Positions 44,028 to 55,458 of a DNA stretch of 64,000 nt are shown here, in pieces (positions within the stretch are counted from its first letter, which is position 1; the number at the start of each line of letters is the position of its first letter). A model generated the notes under the pieces. That model had not been told where the DNA came from. It did not search any database and saw nothing but the letters and a program-made list of their open reading frames with translations. Source of the stretch: Taxillus chinensis (lineage: Eukaryota > Streptophyta > Magnoliopsida > Santalales > Loranthaceae); the NCBI GenBank assembly GCA_023512835.1, contig CM042088.1, positions 62,001 through 126,000 on the forward strand. Direction: 5' to 3'. Made by a program: the position numbers and the translations under genes.

Positions 44028-45530
44028 TCAAAGAATGATAGGGTCGTACAGTTGGATAGAATCCAACGCAGGTAAAGGATAACCCCCATAGAAGTGCTTG
44101 AGCCGATGTCCGTTGACCGTGAAGTTATGTCCTGATTCTTCCTGAATGATCTCCACTGCACCATATGGAAAGACACGAACTACAGTATAGGGGCCAGTCC
44201 ATCTCGTCCTCAGCTTACTAGGCATAAGCTTCAATCTCGAAGTATAAAGAAGAACACGCTCGCCTTCTTCGAACTCCCTCTTGTGAATTATCTTGTCATG
44301 GGCAGCCTTGGACTTCTCCTTGTAGAGCCTTGCATTATCATAAGAATCTAAACGAAGCTCCTCAAGTTCTTGAAGCTGAAGTTTTCTTTGCTCCCCTGCT
44401 TGGGCCAGGTCCAGGTTGCAAGCTTTGACCGCCCAATATGCTCTATGCTCCACCTCCACAGGAAGATGACAAGACTTCCCATAAACTAATCGAAATGGGG
44501 ACATGCCAATGGGAGTCTTGTATGCTGTTCGATAGGCCCAAAGTGCATCATCAAGGTGCTGGCTCCAATCCTTCCTATTGGGCTGAACAGTCTTCTCCAA
44601 GATTTGCTTCAACTCCCGATTGGACACCTCTGCTTGGCCATTGGTTTGGGGATGGTATGGTGTCAATGTCTTGTGTGTCACCCCATACTTCTGAAGTAGT
44701 GCTCGAAAGTGCCTGTTGCAAAAGTGAGTCCCTTGATCGCTAATGATAGCTTTAGGAATGCCAAACCTACAAAAGATGTTAGTTTTCACAAAATCCACAA
44801 CAACTTTTGAATCGTCAGTCCTCGTGGCTTTCGCCTCCACCCACTTACTCACATAATCCACAGCAACCAATATATATAAATAACCAAATGAACTAGGAAA
44901 AGGACCCATGAAATCAATACCCCAAACATCAAAAAGTTCACAAAATATCATAGGCTGTTGAGGCATCTCATGTTTCCTAGATATATTACCAGTATGTTGG
45001 CAACGATCACATGCTTTACAAAACTTATAAGCATCATGAAACAAAGTGGGCCAATACATACCAGAGTCCAATACCTTCCTAGCTGTGCGCTGTGAACCAA
45101 AGTGTCCTCCACAAGCAAGTGTGTGGTAGAATTTCAAAATGGATGGGATCTCATGGCTGGGGACACATCGTCGAATAATTTGATCACTGCCAATCCGCCA
45201 AAGATAGGGGTCGTCCCAAAAATAGTGTCGCGCTTCACTCTTCAACTTCGCTATTTGGTGCTTCCTATAATGATCAGGAATTTTAGAAGCCACCAAGTAG
45301 TTCACCAAATCAGCATACCATGGGAGGGTAGAAGAGACTGCATATAGGTGCTCATCTGGAAAGGTGTCTCGCAACCCCAAGGAAGTGATGTCCTTTGATA
45401 GGTGGGGAAGTCGGCTCATGTGATCGGCAACTAGATTTTCAGACCCCTTCTTATCTCTGATCTCTATGTCGAACTCTTGAAGAAGCAACATCCATCGAAT
45501 AAGTCGTGGTTTGGCATCTGGCTTCTTCAA
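44028..45530 (-). CDS. pol: Element H RNase H C-terminus and integrase
   Basis: 500 open residues. The first about 60 finish RNase H ([28 protein letters not shown]). The zinc-binding H2C2 follows: [12 protein letters not shown] and CKACDRCQ. The rve core has GIDFMGPF (Asp), [10 protein letters not shown] (Asp) and [11 protein letters not shown] (Glu), all three catalytic positions present. The C-terminal part ([19 protein letters not shown]) is the usual gypsy integrase tail without a chromodomain, consistent with Athila. It is intact within this frame and inserts the cDNA. Confidence 0.93.
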   Translation of the reverse strand: MKKPDAKPRLIRWMLLLQEFDIEIRDKKGSENLVADHMSRLPHLSKDITSLGLRDTFPDEHLYAVSSTLPWYADLVNYLVASKIPDHYRKHQIAKLKSEARHYFWDDPYLWRIGSDQIIRRCVPSHEIPSILKFYHTLACGGHFGSQRTARKVLDSGMYWPTLFHDAYKFCKACDRCQHTGNISRKHEMPQQPMIFCELFDVWGIDFMGPFPSSFGYLYILVAVDYVSKWVEAKATRTDDSKVVVDFVKTNIFCRFGIPKAIISDQGTHFCNRHFRALLQKYGVTHKTLTPYHPQTNGQAEVSNRELKQILEKTVQPNRKDWSQHLDDALWAYRTAYKTPIGMSPFRLVYGKSCHLPVEVEHRAYWAVKACNLDLAQAGEQRKLQLQELEELRLDSYDNARLYKEKSKAAHDKIIHKREFEEGERVLLYTSRLKLMPSKLRTRWTGPYTVVRVFPYGAVEIIQEESGHNFTVNGHRLKHFYGGYPLPALDSIQLYDPIIL

Positions 45531-46543
45531 TAGGTACCTCAGGGCTGCATGATCAGAAAAGACAATAACTTTCGATCCTAAGAGATAGGAGCGAAATTTG
45601 TCTAAAGCAAAGATGACTGCAAGGAACTCCTTCTCAGTAGTGGTGTAGTGGCACTGAGCTGCATCTAAGGTCCTCGAGGCATAGGCAATGACATGTGGAA
45701 CTCTATCTACCCTCTATGAAAGAACAGCTCCCACAGCAAAATTAGAAGCATCACACATAAGCTCAAATGGATGGTCCCACTTAGGTGGTTGAATGATCGG
45801 TGGGGTGGTCAGCTGCTTCTTCAACTCATCAAAAGCTAACCTGCAAGAATCATCAAAAACAAAAGATTTCTCTTTCTGTAACAATTACGACAATGGGTGC
45901 GCAATCTTGCTGAAGTCCCTGATGAAGCGCCTGTAAAAACCTGCATGTCCTAGGAAGGAACGAACATCTCGAACACAAGTAGGATAGGGTAAAGATGTAA
46001 TAAGATCAATTTTGGATTTATCTACCTCTATGCCATGCTTGGAAATTACATGTCCTAGAACTATGCCTTTTTCAACCATAAAATGACATTTTTCAAAGTT
46101 AAGCACAAGGTTTTTATCAATGCAACGACGCAAAACATTACCTAGGCTAGAGAGACATTCATCAAATGAGGAGCCATAAATAGTAAAATCATCCATAAAT
46201 ACTTCCATGCAATTCTCAAGAAAATCAGAAAATATACTCATCATGCATCTTTGGAAGGTACCAGGAGCATTACAAAGACTGAATGACATCCTTCTATAGG
46301 CAAAAGTACCAAATGGCAAGTGAATGTAGTCTTCTCCTGGTCCTCTGGAGCAATGGGAACCTCAAAATAGCCAGAAAAACCATCCAAGAAGCAATAATGT
46401 GTCCTACCTGCCAGTCTCTCTAACATTTGGTCAATGAAGGGGAGTGGGAAGTGGTCTTTGCGAGTGACACCATTAAGTCTCCTATAATCAATGCATACTG
46501 CCACTATTCTGGACTCGCATAGGAACCAATTCCTCCCTCTCAT
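45531..46543 (-). pseudogene. pol: Element H reverse transcriptase and RNase H N-terminus
   Basis: RT blocks: VCIDYRRLNGVTRKDHFPLPFIDQ, YCFLDGFSGYFE, PEDQEKTTFTC, then after a frameshift near 46310 GTFAYRRMSFSLCNAPGTFQRCMM and EVFMDDFTIYG with the catalytic DD. RNase H begins after a stop at 45885-45887: WDHPFELMCDASNFAVGAVLS, an in-frame TAG at 45714-45716, and [16 protein letters not shown]. Small indels and stops inactivate it as assembled. Confidence 0.9.
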
Positions 46544-48240
46544 TTTTCACCACAGTGAACCCAGTCTTTTTGGGTACCACTTGGACAGGACTAACCCACT
46601 GAGAATCAGAGATAGGATAAATAATGCCAGCTGCAAATAATTTTTCTACCTCTTTCTTAACAACTTCTAGCAAAGTGGGGTTTAGCCTCCTTTGGGGCTG
46701 CCTCACTGGTTTAGCACCATCTTCTAAGAAAATCCTATGCATGCAAGTGGATGGGCTAAGTCCAGGAATATCAGCTAATGTCCAACCTATTGCCTTAATA
46801 TTGTCCCTCAAGAGAGCCAGCAGTTTGGTCTCTTGGTCTGGTAGGAGATTACTAGCAATGATAACAGGCAATCTATCTCCATTCATCAAATATGCATATT
46901 TCAAATTATTAGGCAAAGGTTTCAACTCAAGTGTAGGTAGGTGTTGTATGGAAGGAATCATGCTAGGTGTAGACATTTGTGCACAAGAAGAAATAGAGTG
47001 AACATGTGCAACATCATCAGAAAACAAAGCATTCAATCCATTAACATTATCCACCTCATCATCAAAATCATTCACATCACTGAAATCAATGTCAGAATCA
47101 ATATCATATGGTGGTTTAGTGTGTGAGAGGAATAAGACACTATGCTCACTAAAGGGATGCTTCATGGAGTCTAAAATATTAAATTTAATAATTTCATCAC
47201 CAAACTCCATAGAAAGCGTACCTTGGTAAACATCAATGATGGTCTTGGCAGTTTTGAGGAATGGCCTGCCAAGAATGATAGGGGCATGAGAGTTCGCCAA
47301 GTCCTCCTCCATGTTGAGAACATAGAAATCAGCGGGAAAGATGGCATCGCTCACTCTAACTAGAACATCCTCAAGAACGCCTATTGGTCCAACTGTGGAT
47401 CTATTAGCCAATTGGACTACCAACCGTGTTGGCTTAAGCTCCCCAATGTGAAGAGAGGAGTAGACAGAATATGGCATGACACTGATAGAGGCGCCCAAGT
47501 CACACAAAACATCAGAAAAGTGAAGTGTCCCAATGGTACATGGAATAGTGAAGGTGCCAGGGTCTTCACACTTTGGAGGCATGGGAGGAAAATGTGTGAT
47601 GAGTGTTGAGACTATTCTCCCAAGGTTGACCATTTCAACTCCCTTTAGGCTTCTTCTTCTATTGATACATAGTTCCTTCAAGAATTTAGCAAATCGAGGA
47701 ATTTGCTTGATGGACTCCAAGAGTGGAATGTTGATCTCCACCCTTTTAAATATATCTAGAACCTCCTGCTGAATTGCCTCATCTGTCATCTTCTTGTTTT
47801 GAATAGCCTTATATGGGAATGGAAGAAGTCGAGAGGTGGTCTCCTGCTCCTTCTTCAGCTCTTTTTCCTTGATCTCTGGTTCCTCAGTGGTTGAGGTAGG
47901 GGGTGGCCCCTTGGTTAGTGGTGCAAATCCTGGTGGACTAGATGGAACCTGTGGATCTCCAGTTTTCTTGCCACTCCTCAAAATGATAGAACTGACATTC
48001 CCCTTAGGATTGGGAGTAGTCTGAGAGGGAAGTGTGTTCTGCTGATGACTAGTGATCTCATGTACAGCAGTGGCCATCTGACTTATTTGCATCTTGAGTT
48101 CCTTCAACTCATTCTGTTGGTTGAGCACAATCTGCTGAAGGAGATTAAAGTTATCTAGTTCTGCCTTTTGTTGAGGATGAGCTTGCTTGTTGACCATTCG
48201 ATGTTGGCCCCTCAGGCCTCTTCTGGAAATTCTGAGGATA
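46488..48240 (-). pseudogene. pol: Element H gag C-terminus, protease and RT N-terminus
   Basis: From about 48240 this frame carries the gag C-terminus (LNQQNELKELKMQISQMA, SSIILRSGKKTG), then the protease with CDLGASISVMPYSVY as active site and PIILGRPFLKTAKTIIDV, then the RT lead-in (LKYAYLMNGDRLPVIIAS, HRIFLEDGAKPVRQPQRRLN, VSPVQVVPKKTGFT). It is shifted relative to gag (overlap near 48151-48240) and again to RT near 46500. Athila gag-pol is normally one frame, so these are probably mutations, or homopolymer errors. Confidence 0.88.
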
Positions 48241-49359
48241 TGGAGGTCTCTGGGGTTGCCCTGTCCCATAGCGAAGATTGGGATGATCTCTCCACCCTGG
48301 ATTATATGTCTGTGAGAATGGATCATATTTCTGCTGAGGGGTACACTGCTGCTGCTGCTCATATGGGCAGCCTGGAAAGATGCCATTGCACTCTTCTGTC
48401 TCCTGGAGTTGTGGGCATGCATCAGTAGGGTGATCAGTGGCGGTGCAAATTCCACAAACTTTCGCAGGACTAGCGAGGGCTGGTAAGGCTAAGGCCATCT
48501 GCCTTATCATAGTAGAGATCTCATCAAGCTTGTGCGCCTCAAGGCTAGGTTGTGTGCTAGGGCTCACATGGTGGACTCCTCGTTGTGTAGGCAATGCTCG
48601 ATCTCCAAATTGCTGCGTATTCTGTGCCATCTTGTCAATGAGAGCTCTGGCATCCACTGGTGTTTTATCAACTAAGGCTCCTCCTGCGGCTACATCCACC
48701 ATGCTCCTCTCCATAGATGTAAGACCCTCGTAGAAGTACTGGATGAGGAGTTGGTCGCTAATTTGGTGATGTGGACAACTAGCAACCAACTTCTTGAAGT
48801 GCTCCCAATACTCGTACATCGTCTCGCTATGTCCCTGTTTGATGCCTGAGATCTCCTTCCGGATCGCTGTGGTCCTCGATGCTGGGAAGAATCGATTCAA
48901 GAACAATTTCTTCAACTCGTTCCAACATGTGACATCTTCTGGTTGCAAGTAATATAACCAGTCTTTTGCAACTCCATCAAGTGAGAATGGGAAAGCTCTC
49001 AACTTGATCTGATCTTCTAGGACATTGCGGGGCTTCATGGTTGAACAGACAACATTGAACTCTTTAAGATGCTTGTGTGGGTCTTCTCCAGATAGCCCAT
49101 GGAACTTGGGAAGAAGATGTATAAGACCAGATCTGAGCTCGAAGTCAGTCTCCAAAGCTGGGTAGGCAATACACGTCGGTTGATAGTTGATGTCTGGTGC
49201 TGCCAACTCTCGGATGGTGCGATTGTACTCTCCGTTTGGCCCTGCCATTGTTGGTGAGGGGCTTTCTTCCTTGACTTGAGTGTGTCGAAGACGAGTCCTT
49301 AAGTTCCGCTCAACCTCTGGATCCAAATCTAGTAGTTCCCCTGAAGTAGATCGTGTCAT
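48151..49359 (-). CDS. gag: Element H gag
   Basis: The start is chosen at the ATG at 49359 (MTRSTSGELLDLDPEVERN), since upstream residues are hydrophobic leader translation. The Retrotrans_gag core reads AFPFSLDGVAKDWLYYL, WNELKKLFLNRFFPASRTTAIRKEI and YEYWEHFKKLVASCPHH. A CCHC knuckle CGICTATDHPTDAC follows near residue 325 of the frame. It is followed by Gln/Pro-rich sequence and a stop at 48151, after a probable frameshift. It would form the particle. Confidence 0.9.
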   Translation of the reverse strand: MTRSTSGELLDLDPEVERNLRTRLRHTQVKEESPSPTMAGPNGEYNRTIRELAAPDINYQPTCIAYPALETDFELRSGLIHLLPKFHGLSGEDPHKHLKEFNVVCSTMKPRNVLEDQIKLRAFPFSLDGVAKDWLYYLQPEDVTCWNELKKLFLNRFFPASRTTAIRKEISGIKQGHSETMYEYWEHFKKLVASCPHHQISDQLLIQYFYEGLTSMERSMVDVAAGGALVDKTPVDARALIDKMAQNTQQFGDRALPTQRGVHHVSPSTQPSLEAHKLDEISTMIRQMALALPALASPAKVCGICTATDHPTDACPQLQETEECNGIFPGCPYEQQQQCTPQQKYDPFSQTYNPGWRDHPNLRYGTGQPQRPPYPQNFQKRPEGPTSNGQQASSSSTKGRTR

Positions 49360-49706
49360 AAAACTGCAAAAAAGGAAATTAAGAGGAAGAGAAGAGAAAA
49401 TAAAATAAAGAAAAAGAAAAACCTGCAAAAAATAAAACTATGAAAAAAAAGGAAATAAAACAAAACAGGAAACTTGTTAGAAAAGAAAACCTGCAAAAAA
49501 GGAAACTATAGAAAAATGGAAACTTGTTTTTATTTTTATTTTTTTTAATAAAATAAATAAATAAATAAAATAAAATAAAATAAAAAGGAAACCTGCAAAA
49601 ACAAAGACAAGAAACTACCAGGTAAGTCCGAATAAAATATCAATAAATGAAAATCAAAACAAATAATAAAACAAGCAAGAAAATAAATTGAATCAAATTT
49701 AATGTC

Positions 49707-49724
49707 TCCCTGGCAATGGCGCTA
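49707..49724 (-). other. Element H primer-binding site (tRNA-Asp type)
   Basis: The minus strand reads TAGCGCCATTGCCAGGGA against the canonical TGGCGCCGTTGCCGGGGA complementary to tRNA-Asp. All three differences are G-to-A, as expected from methylation-driven decay. It lies 3 nt inside the LTR boundary. Confidence 0.8.
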
Positions 49725-49746
49725 ATTTGAAAAGGGCGTTTGTCGC

Positions 49747-49759
49747 TAGGGATGAAAAC

Positions 49760-49835
<76 letters not shown>

Positions 49836-49887
49836 CCCCCCCCCCCCCCCCCCCCGGGGGGGGGGGGGGGGGGGGGGGGGTTTATCG

Positions 49888-49978
<91 letters not shown>

Positions 49979-50118
49979 CGTTTTTTTTTTAAATCATTAA
50001 ACCCGCAATATAAAACGGGCGGGGCGGGCCAAAACTTGAGGCCCGACCCGATGGCCTCGGGGCGGGTTATTTCGGATCGGGCGCCCGGGGCGGGGCGGGC
50101 GGGGCGTTTTGCCTCCTA
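49747..50118. mobile_element. hAT-like MITE with GC-rich core in the 5' LTR of H
   Basis: Flanked by a perfect 8-bp duplication TTTGTCGC (49739-49746 and 50119-50126), the hAT target length. Terminal inverted repeats read TAGGGATGAAAACG and, from the right end inward, TAGGAGGCAAAACG (11 of 14 match). The copy of the LTR at 40998 lacks the insertion, giving an empty-site reference. The core has very long C and G runs (49761-49977), then GGGCGGGGCGGGCC and GGCCCGACCCGATGGCC. No coding capacity is present, so it would need a hAT transposase elsewhere. Run lengths may be assembly artefacts. Confidence 0.85.
49761..49977. repeat. Long poly-C / poly-G / poly-C tracts inside the MITE
   Basis: About 95 C with two interruptions, then about 25 G, a 10-base spacer TTTATCGAAC, and about 88 C. 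G-run and C-run could form a hairpin. Such lengths are unusual in plant DNA and likely reflect poor consensus at a GC-rich hairpin. Confidence 0.8.
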
Positions 50119-51750
50119 TTTGTCGCACACGCACTCTAAATAAAATTTAAACTAAGTATAGCTAGTGGCTTAACCTAGATCGTTCTCTACCGGAGGACTT
50201 ATAAAATTCAATTCAATCTATTTAGTTACTTGTTAAACAAAAACTAATGAAAAAGAATAAATGGAAAATTGGGGGGATTTTTGATTGAATTAAAACTAAT
50301 TAAAGCAAGGAATTTTAACTAAGAAAAGTAATAACTAAGAAAATCAATTAATTAAAGATGTAACCGGTTTAACTTCACACCTGAATGCTATTTATCACTA
50401 TCCTAAAAGATTAATTAGATAAATTATGGCCCCATAATTCAAATGCATCAAAACACTATGAATACAATCAAATTATGAATTTATTCTAACCAAAATAATT
50501 ATGAATCAATTCTCAAAAGACTGCCCGTTCCCTACGAAACAAATCTTCCCACTCATATAGAATAATAACGCACAATGAATTGCTAAATTAACACTCAACC
50601 GAGATATTAAATCAACAAATCAAAGAGATAGATAATTAAATCATAGCACATAAAATACCAAATTAAATGTTAAAACATGAATTCAAAACAAGCATCCAAA
50701 GTGCTACGCTAAACCGATTACAAACTACTTACCCCTCCATGGGTTAGAAAATCACAAATCTGTTTGGAAAAATTAAACAGCAAAAATTAGAACAAAATTA
50801 AGAAAAATAGACTGCAGAAAATTAAATATCCGGTCTTGAACTCGATCCGAATCTCCAATATTCGCCGCGCTAATTTCTTAAATTTCTGCTATTAACTGCT
50901 GCACGTGCTGATGGAAAACTGGCTGGGCTCGCGCGCGCTGCAGGTGGAGTCGACGTTGGAGACTGGCGTGATGATAACGTGGACAGGATGAAGGGACGCT
51001 TGCGCTGATGAGGTGATGCGCGCGCTGCGTTGGATGAGATGAGATGCTGCAGCGTGATGAGGGCTAATGGAGGAGGAGACGCGCGGGAGATGGATAAACG
51101 GCCGAAGGCGTTGGAGAGATACATCTTGCGTTGGAGCTGCTGCACGACATATATATATATATGCATGAATGGGTCTCCTCTCTCTTACTTGCCATTTTTT
51201 TTCTTTTCTTTCTTTGCATTCACGTAATGATTTCTTTTCCTTTTTTTCAATACTCCTCACGCCTTTGTCAAAACATTGTGATCCCCACCTTCCCAAATAG
51301 CTCTCCAATCTCCAATACGTAGCAACCTATAAAAGTAAAAAAAAAACACAAAATAATAAAAACAATTAAGCCCATAATAATAATAATAATTCGCACATGC
51401 AAAATAATAATAATAATAATAATAATAAAAGTGAAACACAAAAACCATGCAACAATATATTAAAATAAAAATAAAAACATAATTCAACTAACGAAAATAT
51501 ATATAGAGAAAAATTATACTAAGATTAAACTTAAAATAATCAATTAAGCCCAGAGAATTAATATTAAAATTGGAATAATCAATTAAACATTAAAAACCAC
51601 CCAAAATTAATATTAAATCTATAAAAGTGAATAAAACAGTAAATAATTGAAATTAAGGAAAACTATTATAAAAATGCATTAATTCAATAAAATATTAAAT
51701 CAAAACCCATAAATTAAATGCAAATTTAATGACAAATTACGCAGTTATCA

Positions 51751-54088
51751 ATCACACATCAAGAGCTTATGAGCAACCGAAATTAAGCAAACAACCAAAC
51801 TGCATATGATCAAACAAAACAGCCAAAAAACAAGACTAATGGAGATATCCGAAAAGAAAAAAGAAAAAAAAACGAAAAGAACAGGCTAAAATAATAGGTC
51901 GAAAGAGAAGGTAAACATAACCCAAAACCAGGGGAAGTATTTACCTGAAACTCAAACAAAATCAAAAGAAATGTTTTCTTTTTCCTCTTTTAACCAAGCA
52001 GTCACACGTTTAAAAAACAAAACCTAAACCTTTACATGTGTCCAAGGTCAGATCAGAACAAAAAAAAAAACAAATTAACCAGAGGCCAACATTTATACAG
52101 AGTTCATTTGCTTCACAAAGAAATATATGCTCATCGTCTTTAAAAACCAAAGCCAAACATTCATACAGAACACCATAACACAAAAACATGCTTAGAATGT
52201 CAGGCTGGCAATATGAAAAGATTTTATGACTAGATCCGTTTGCCCATATTCCACTAGAACACCACACATTCAAGTACACAGTTATGCCCAGGAAACAACG
52301 CAACATAAGAAAAACAAATATTCAAGGACAATGCAGGCAACATGAACCAAAAAAAAAAAACAAAAAAATGATGTTTCAAATGGAAAGAGGAAATGGATCA
52401 GGTAAAAGAAAGGGGAACGAACCCACTTAAGCACCATTAACAACATTCGTTCGCAGATACAACACACAAACTCAAGAATGTGCTCAAAGGAAAGCCTTCT
52501 TCTTCCTCCAACGAGCACTTTAATGAACCTCCTCTTCACTAGCCGGCTGACGCAGAGCGCCGGGTTATCTTCACATAGGCCGTTTGGAGCCGCGTGATGA
52601 TTTGGGCGATAGAGGTGGTTGAGGGCTTTGATAACGGCTTTTGAGGAAGGGAGCTGATATTATGCCATGGGATGCATCGTGGGGCTGGGTTCCTCAGTGA
52701 CCGGAAGTGGCTGGTTGATTGAGTTTTGACTTTGGATTTCTAGGGAGAGGAGAGAGGATGTGTCTTCCCGGTAGAGCCAACCAGAGAGAGAGCCGAAAAG
52801 GAGAGAGATGACGATTATTGGGCATATTTTTTGGAGGAAAAAAGAGAGATGGCAATTGAGTTTTTTTTTAGGGAGGAAAGGGGATGGATATTGTGGTTTT
52901 GGAGTGGCGACGGCCGATGGAAGAGTTTCCAGCCGGGGAGCTCTCTTTAGAGGTGAGGGAGAAGACAGTGGAGGTTGAAGGAAGTAAATTTTTATTAGGA
53001 ATTTTTGGATTGTGAGAGCTCCCCGGGTTTTGACGGCTGGATTGGGTTTTATAGAGAAGGAAGGAGGATGGCCTATGGCGGCTTGGCAAGGGTGGCTCGG
53101 GGATTTGAGGTTCGGCCATGGCTCGGGTTGGTTTGAGAGGGGGCGAGGTGGTTTGGCTCGAGTGGACTGCGTCCATGGGAGAGACAAAGAGAGAGAGAGA
53201 GAGGAGAGGGATAGCTGGCCGAGCTGTGGTCCTGCAGCTGGCGCGGCATCTCGGCGGCCATGGTGGAATGAAGGAGGAAGACAATGCCAAAGAGGGAGAG
53301 AGAAGGAAGAAGACGACAATCGGGTTTGGTGATAGAGATAAAGGGAAAGGGTATTTGTGGTGGTGATTTTTTTGTTTTAAAATTTATTTTGTTTTTATTT
53401 TTGTTTTGGTTTTAAATTTTGTTTTATTATTATAAACCAATGACATACTGACACGTGGCCAAAGGGAAAAGAAAAGGAAAAAAAAGAAATTTTATGGTTC
53501 CAATTTGTAGTTTTTAACTGACATTTTGGGTTTCTGGGATCGGCAAAACAATCTGGTTTCCAATAAAATGTGAAAAACATATTTTTGGACTCGGGGCGTC
53601 ACGATGAGCGACCCCATATCCTTTTTTCTTGAAAAGGAGTTTATTTTTATACCAAAACTGTACTGCGTGTCCCTAAACCACTTTATTGCTGAAAAAGATT
53701 TTTTATTTTTTTGCGAAATAAGCTCTTTGAGCAAATATATGCAATATATACTTCAAAATTGTCATAAGGATGAGTGGAGTAAGAAAATGAGGGTCGTGAC
53801 CTGATTCGGGGTGTCGTTTTGAATATTGGTCACTAGTTCATTGCCGTTAGTGGTCCAAATACGATTTTGACCATAACTTCTTCGTTTGACCTTGGATTTG
53901 AGCGCAGTCGAAGGCGTCAATCCTCAAATTTAATTCTATATCACCTGGGACTGGATTTTTGGTGTTTGAAAGCCTTTTGAAAGAAGTCATCGCAATACCC
54001 CCTCAAATCGATGGTCACGTCTCTTTATTTAATGTATAAAGCAAAAAATGAATGTTATGTCCAACCCGGACAAAATGGGGTCCAACAA
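51751..54088. other. Right part of insertion G, no genes recognised
   Basis: 51751-52540 is A-rich on the plus strand. 52541-53340 is G/A-rich with a (GA)n tract at about 53186-53201; its complementary Ser/Pro-rich frames look compositional. TATAAAACCC on the minus strand near 53050-53062 could be an LTR promoter. 53340-54088 is T-rich, then ends ATGGGGTCCAACAA at the junction with F. Confidence 0.4.
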
Positions 54089-55458
54089 TGATAAATAAAG
54101 ATATCCTAGTCTTCCATATGGAAAGATCTTTGCAAGAACAAGAAGAGGAAAGCTGTCTCTGGATCGAATACTTTGAGGACTTAGTAGAAGACTTCATGAA
54201 TGAGCAGATAGAACAACAAGCAGAGGAAGTTCTTCACACATTAGAGATCCAGCAGCAAGAGACTGAGGATTTGATCACTAAAGAGGAGGAAGAACAACCA
54301 AATCCATTGGAGCAAGCTAAGGAGGAGCATGACGTGCCAACAACTCTAGAGCCAGAACTGAAGGAGTTGCCTAAACACTTGAGGTATGAATTTCTATACT
54401 CCACAAATAGATTTCCAGTAATTATAGCTTCAACTTTAGATGATTTAGAATGTGAACAACTGCTAGAGATTTTAAGGAAACCCAAAAAGGCCCTTGAGTG
54501 GAATATTGAAGACATAAGGGGCATTAGTCTAGGGCTGTGTATGCATAAAACCCTAATGAATGATGATTTTAACCCAACTGTTGAAACACAACGATGATTG
54601 AATCCAGTAATGAAAGAAGTTGTTAGGAAATAAGTACTAAAATGGAAATATGCTGGGATCATTTATGCTATATCAGATAGTGAGTGGGTTAGTCCTTTGC
54701 ATGTTGTGCCCAAGAAAGGGGGCACGACTGTGATTAGGAATGAAAAGAATGAATTGATTCCATCCCGCACTATAACGGGGTGGAGTCTGTGTGGACTATA
54801 GGAAGCTGAATAAGGCCACTAGGAAGGACCATTTCCCCCTTCCTTTTATTGATTAAATGCTTGATAGGTTGGATGGGTATAGCCATTATTGCTTCCTAGA
54901 TGGGTATTCTGAGTACAATCTGATCATGATTAAACCCGAGGACCAGGAGAAAACAACTTTCACTTGTACTTTTGGTACCTTTGCATTTAGGAGGATGCCA
55001 TTTGGGCTGTGTAATGTACCTGCGACCTTTGAAAGGTGCATGATGGCCATTTTTCAAGGCCTAGTGGAGGAAATAATGAAATTATTTATGGATGATTTCT
55101 CTGTGTTTAGTTCCTCTTACCAACAATGCTTAAAAAACCTAGATACTGTCCTGGAGAGATGTGAAGAGAAAGAACTTGTCCTCAATTGGGAGAAATACCA
55201 TTTTATGGTAAATGAGGGCATAATCCTTGGGCATAAGGTGCCAGCTAAAGGTTTGGAGGTAGATAGAGCTAAAATATCCACTATTGAAACCTTACCACCT
55301 CCAACCAATGTCAAAAGGGTGAGAAGTTTCTTAGGACATGTTGGATTCTATAGAAGATTTATATAAGACTTCTCAAAAATAGCTAAACCACTAAGTGTGT
55401 TATTGGAAAAGGATACAAACTTTGAATTTAATGATGAATGCTTAAAAGCTCTTGAAGT
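54089..55458 (+). pseudogene. pol: Element F reverse transcriptase, truncated by element D
   Basis: Resumes the F pol after insertion G: NKDILVFHMERS, an acidic Glu-rich linker (EEEEQPNPLEQAKEEHD), then LPKHLRYEFLYSTNRFPVIIAS and DIRGISLGLCMHK. RT proper shows VSPLHVVPKKGG, GYSHYCFLDGYSEYN, PEDQEKTTFTCTFGTFAFRR and KLFMDDFSVFSSSY with the catalytic DD, then RSFLGHVGFYRRFI. Stops occur at about 54596, 54631, 54854 and 55365, plus a frameshift near 54770-54800. Element D cuts it at 55458 (possible TSD GAAGT, 55454-55458). Confidence 0.88.

Larger units (their letters stand above)
40998..51750 (-). mobile_element. Element H: near-complete Athila-like Ty3/gypsy retrotransposon
   Basis: LTRs are at 40998-42650 (3') and 49728-51750 (5', enlarged by a MITE). 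Ends read TGATAACTGCG...CCCTTTTCA on the minus strand, with a perfect TSD ATCAC (40993-40997 and 51751-51755). Order on the minus strand: LTR, tRNA-Asp-type PBS, gag, protease, RT, RNase H, integrase, internal PPT, 1.4 kb 3' region, PPT, LTR. pol carries three or so frameshifts and two stops. LTRs are nearly identical, so it is the youngest large element here. No env-like or Ulp1 ORF follows pol. Confidence 0.93.
49728..51750 (-). repeat. Element H 5' LTR, interrupted by a MITE
   Basis: 2023 bp, or 1643 bp without the MITE and one target duplication. It is nearly identical to 40998-42650; the TA repeat near 51151-51162 is shorter. It ends GCAGTTATCA at 51750, followed by the TSD ATCAC. Confidence 0.92.
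39183..54088. mobile_element. Insertion G: unclassified non-coding element in F protease/RT junction, hosting H
   Basis: Splits the F pol frame between LTLRI and NKDILVF. Flanks GGATA (39178-39182) and TGATA (54089-54093) look like a 5-bp duplication with one mismatch. The right end, read on the minus strand, starts TGTTGGACCCC close to the border, like an LTR start, with TATAAAACCC near 53050-53062 on that strand. I could not find a matching second LTR on the left side. Without H it is about 4.2 kb. It may be a LARD-type element with one end lost. Confidence 0.5.
34828..55458 (+). mobile_element. Element F: Athila-like Ty3/gypsy copies in tandem/nested arrangement, interrupted by G and D
   Basis: Plus strand: LTR (34828-36332), gag remnant, second LTR (37134-38671), protease, insertion G (39183-54088), RT, then element D at 55459. 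The first LTR has a 3' untranslated region and PPT on its left, so it also closes the upstream copy containing the Ulp1-like fragment. The second LTR begins exactly where the first gag copy stops and is followed by a sequence that repeats the last 120 bp of that copy, so at least two copies are joined. Domain order and RT sequence are of Athila type (inference). The right part lies beyond D, outside the window. Confidence 0.75.

Noticed and set aside
49727..50143. Frames coding long polyproline in both phases
   Set aside because: Translation of a poly-C tract inside a MITE, not a gene.
52660..53319. 219-codon Ser/Pro/Leu-rich frame on the minus strand
   Set aside because: Low-complexity GA/CT-rich DNA with several overlapping frames of similar length; no domain or homologous copy seen.
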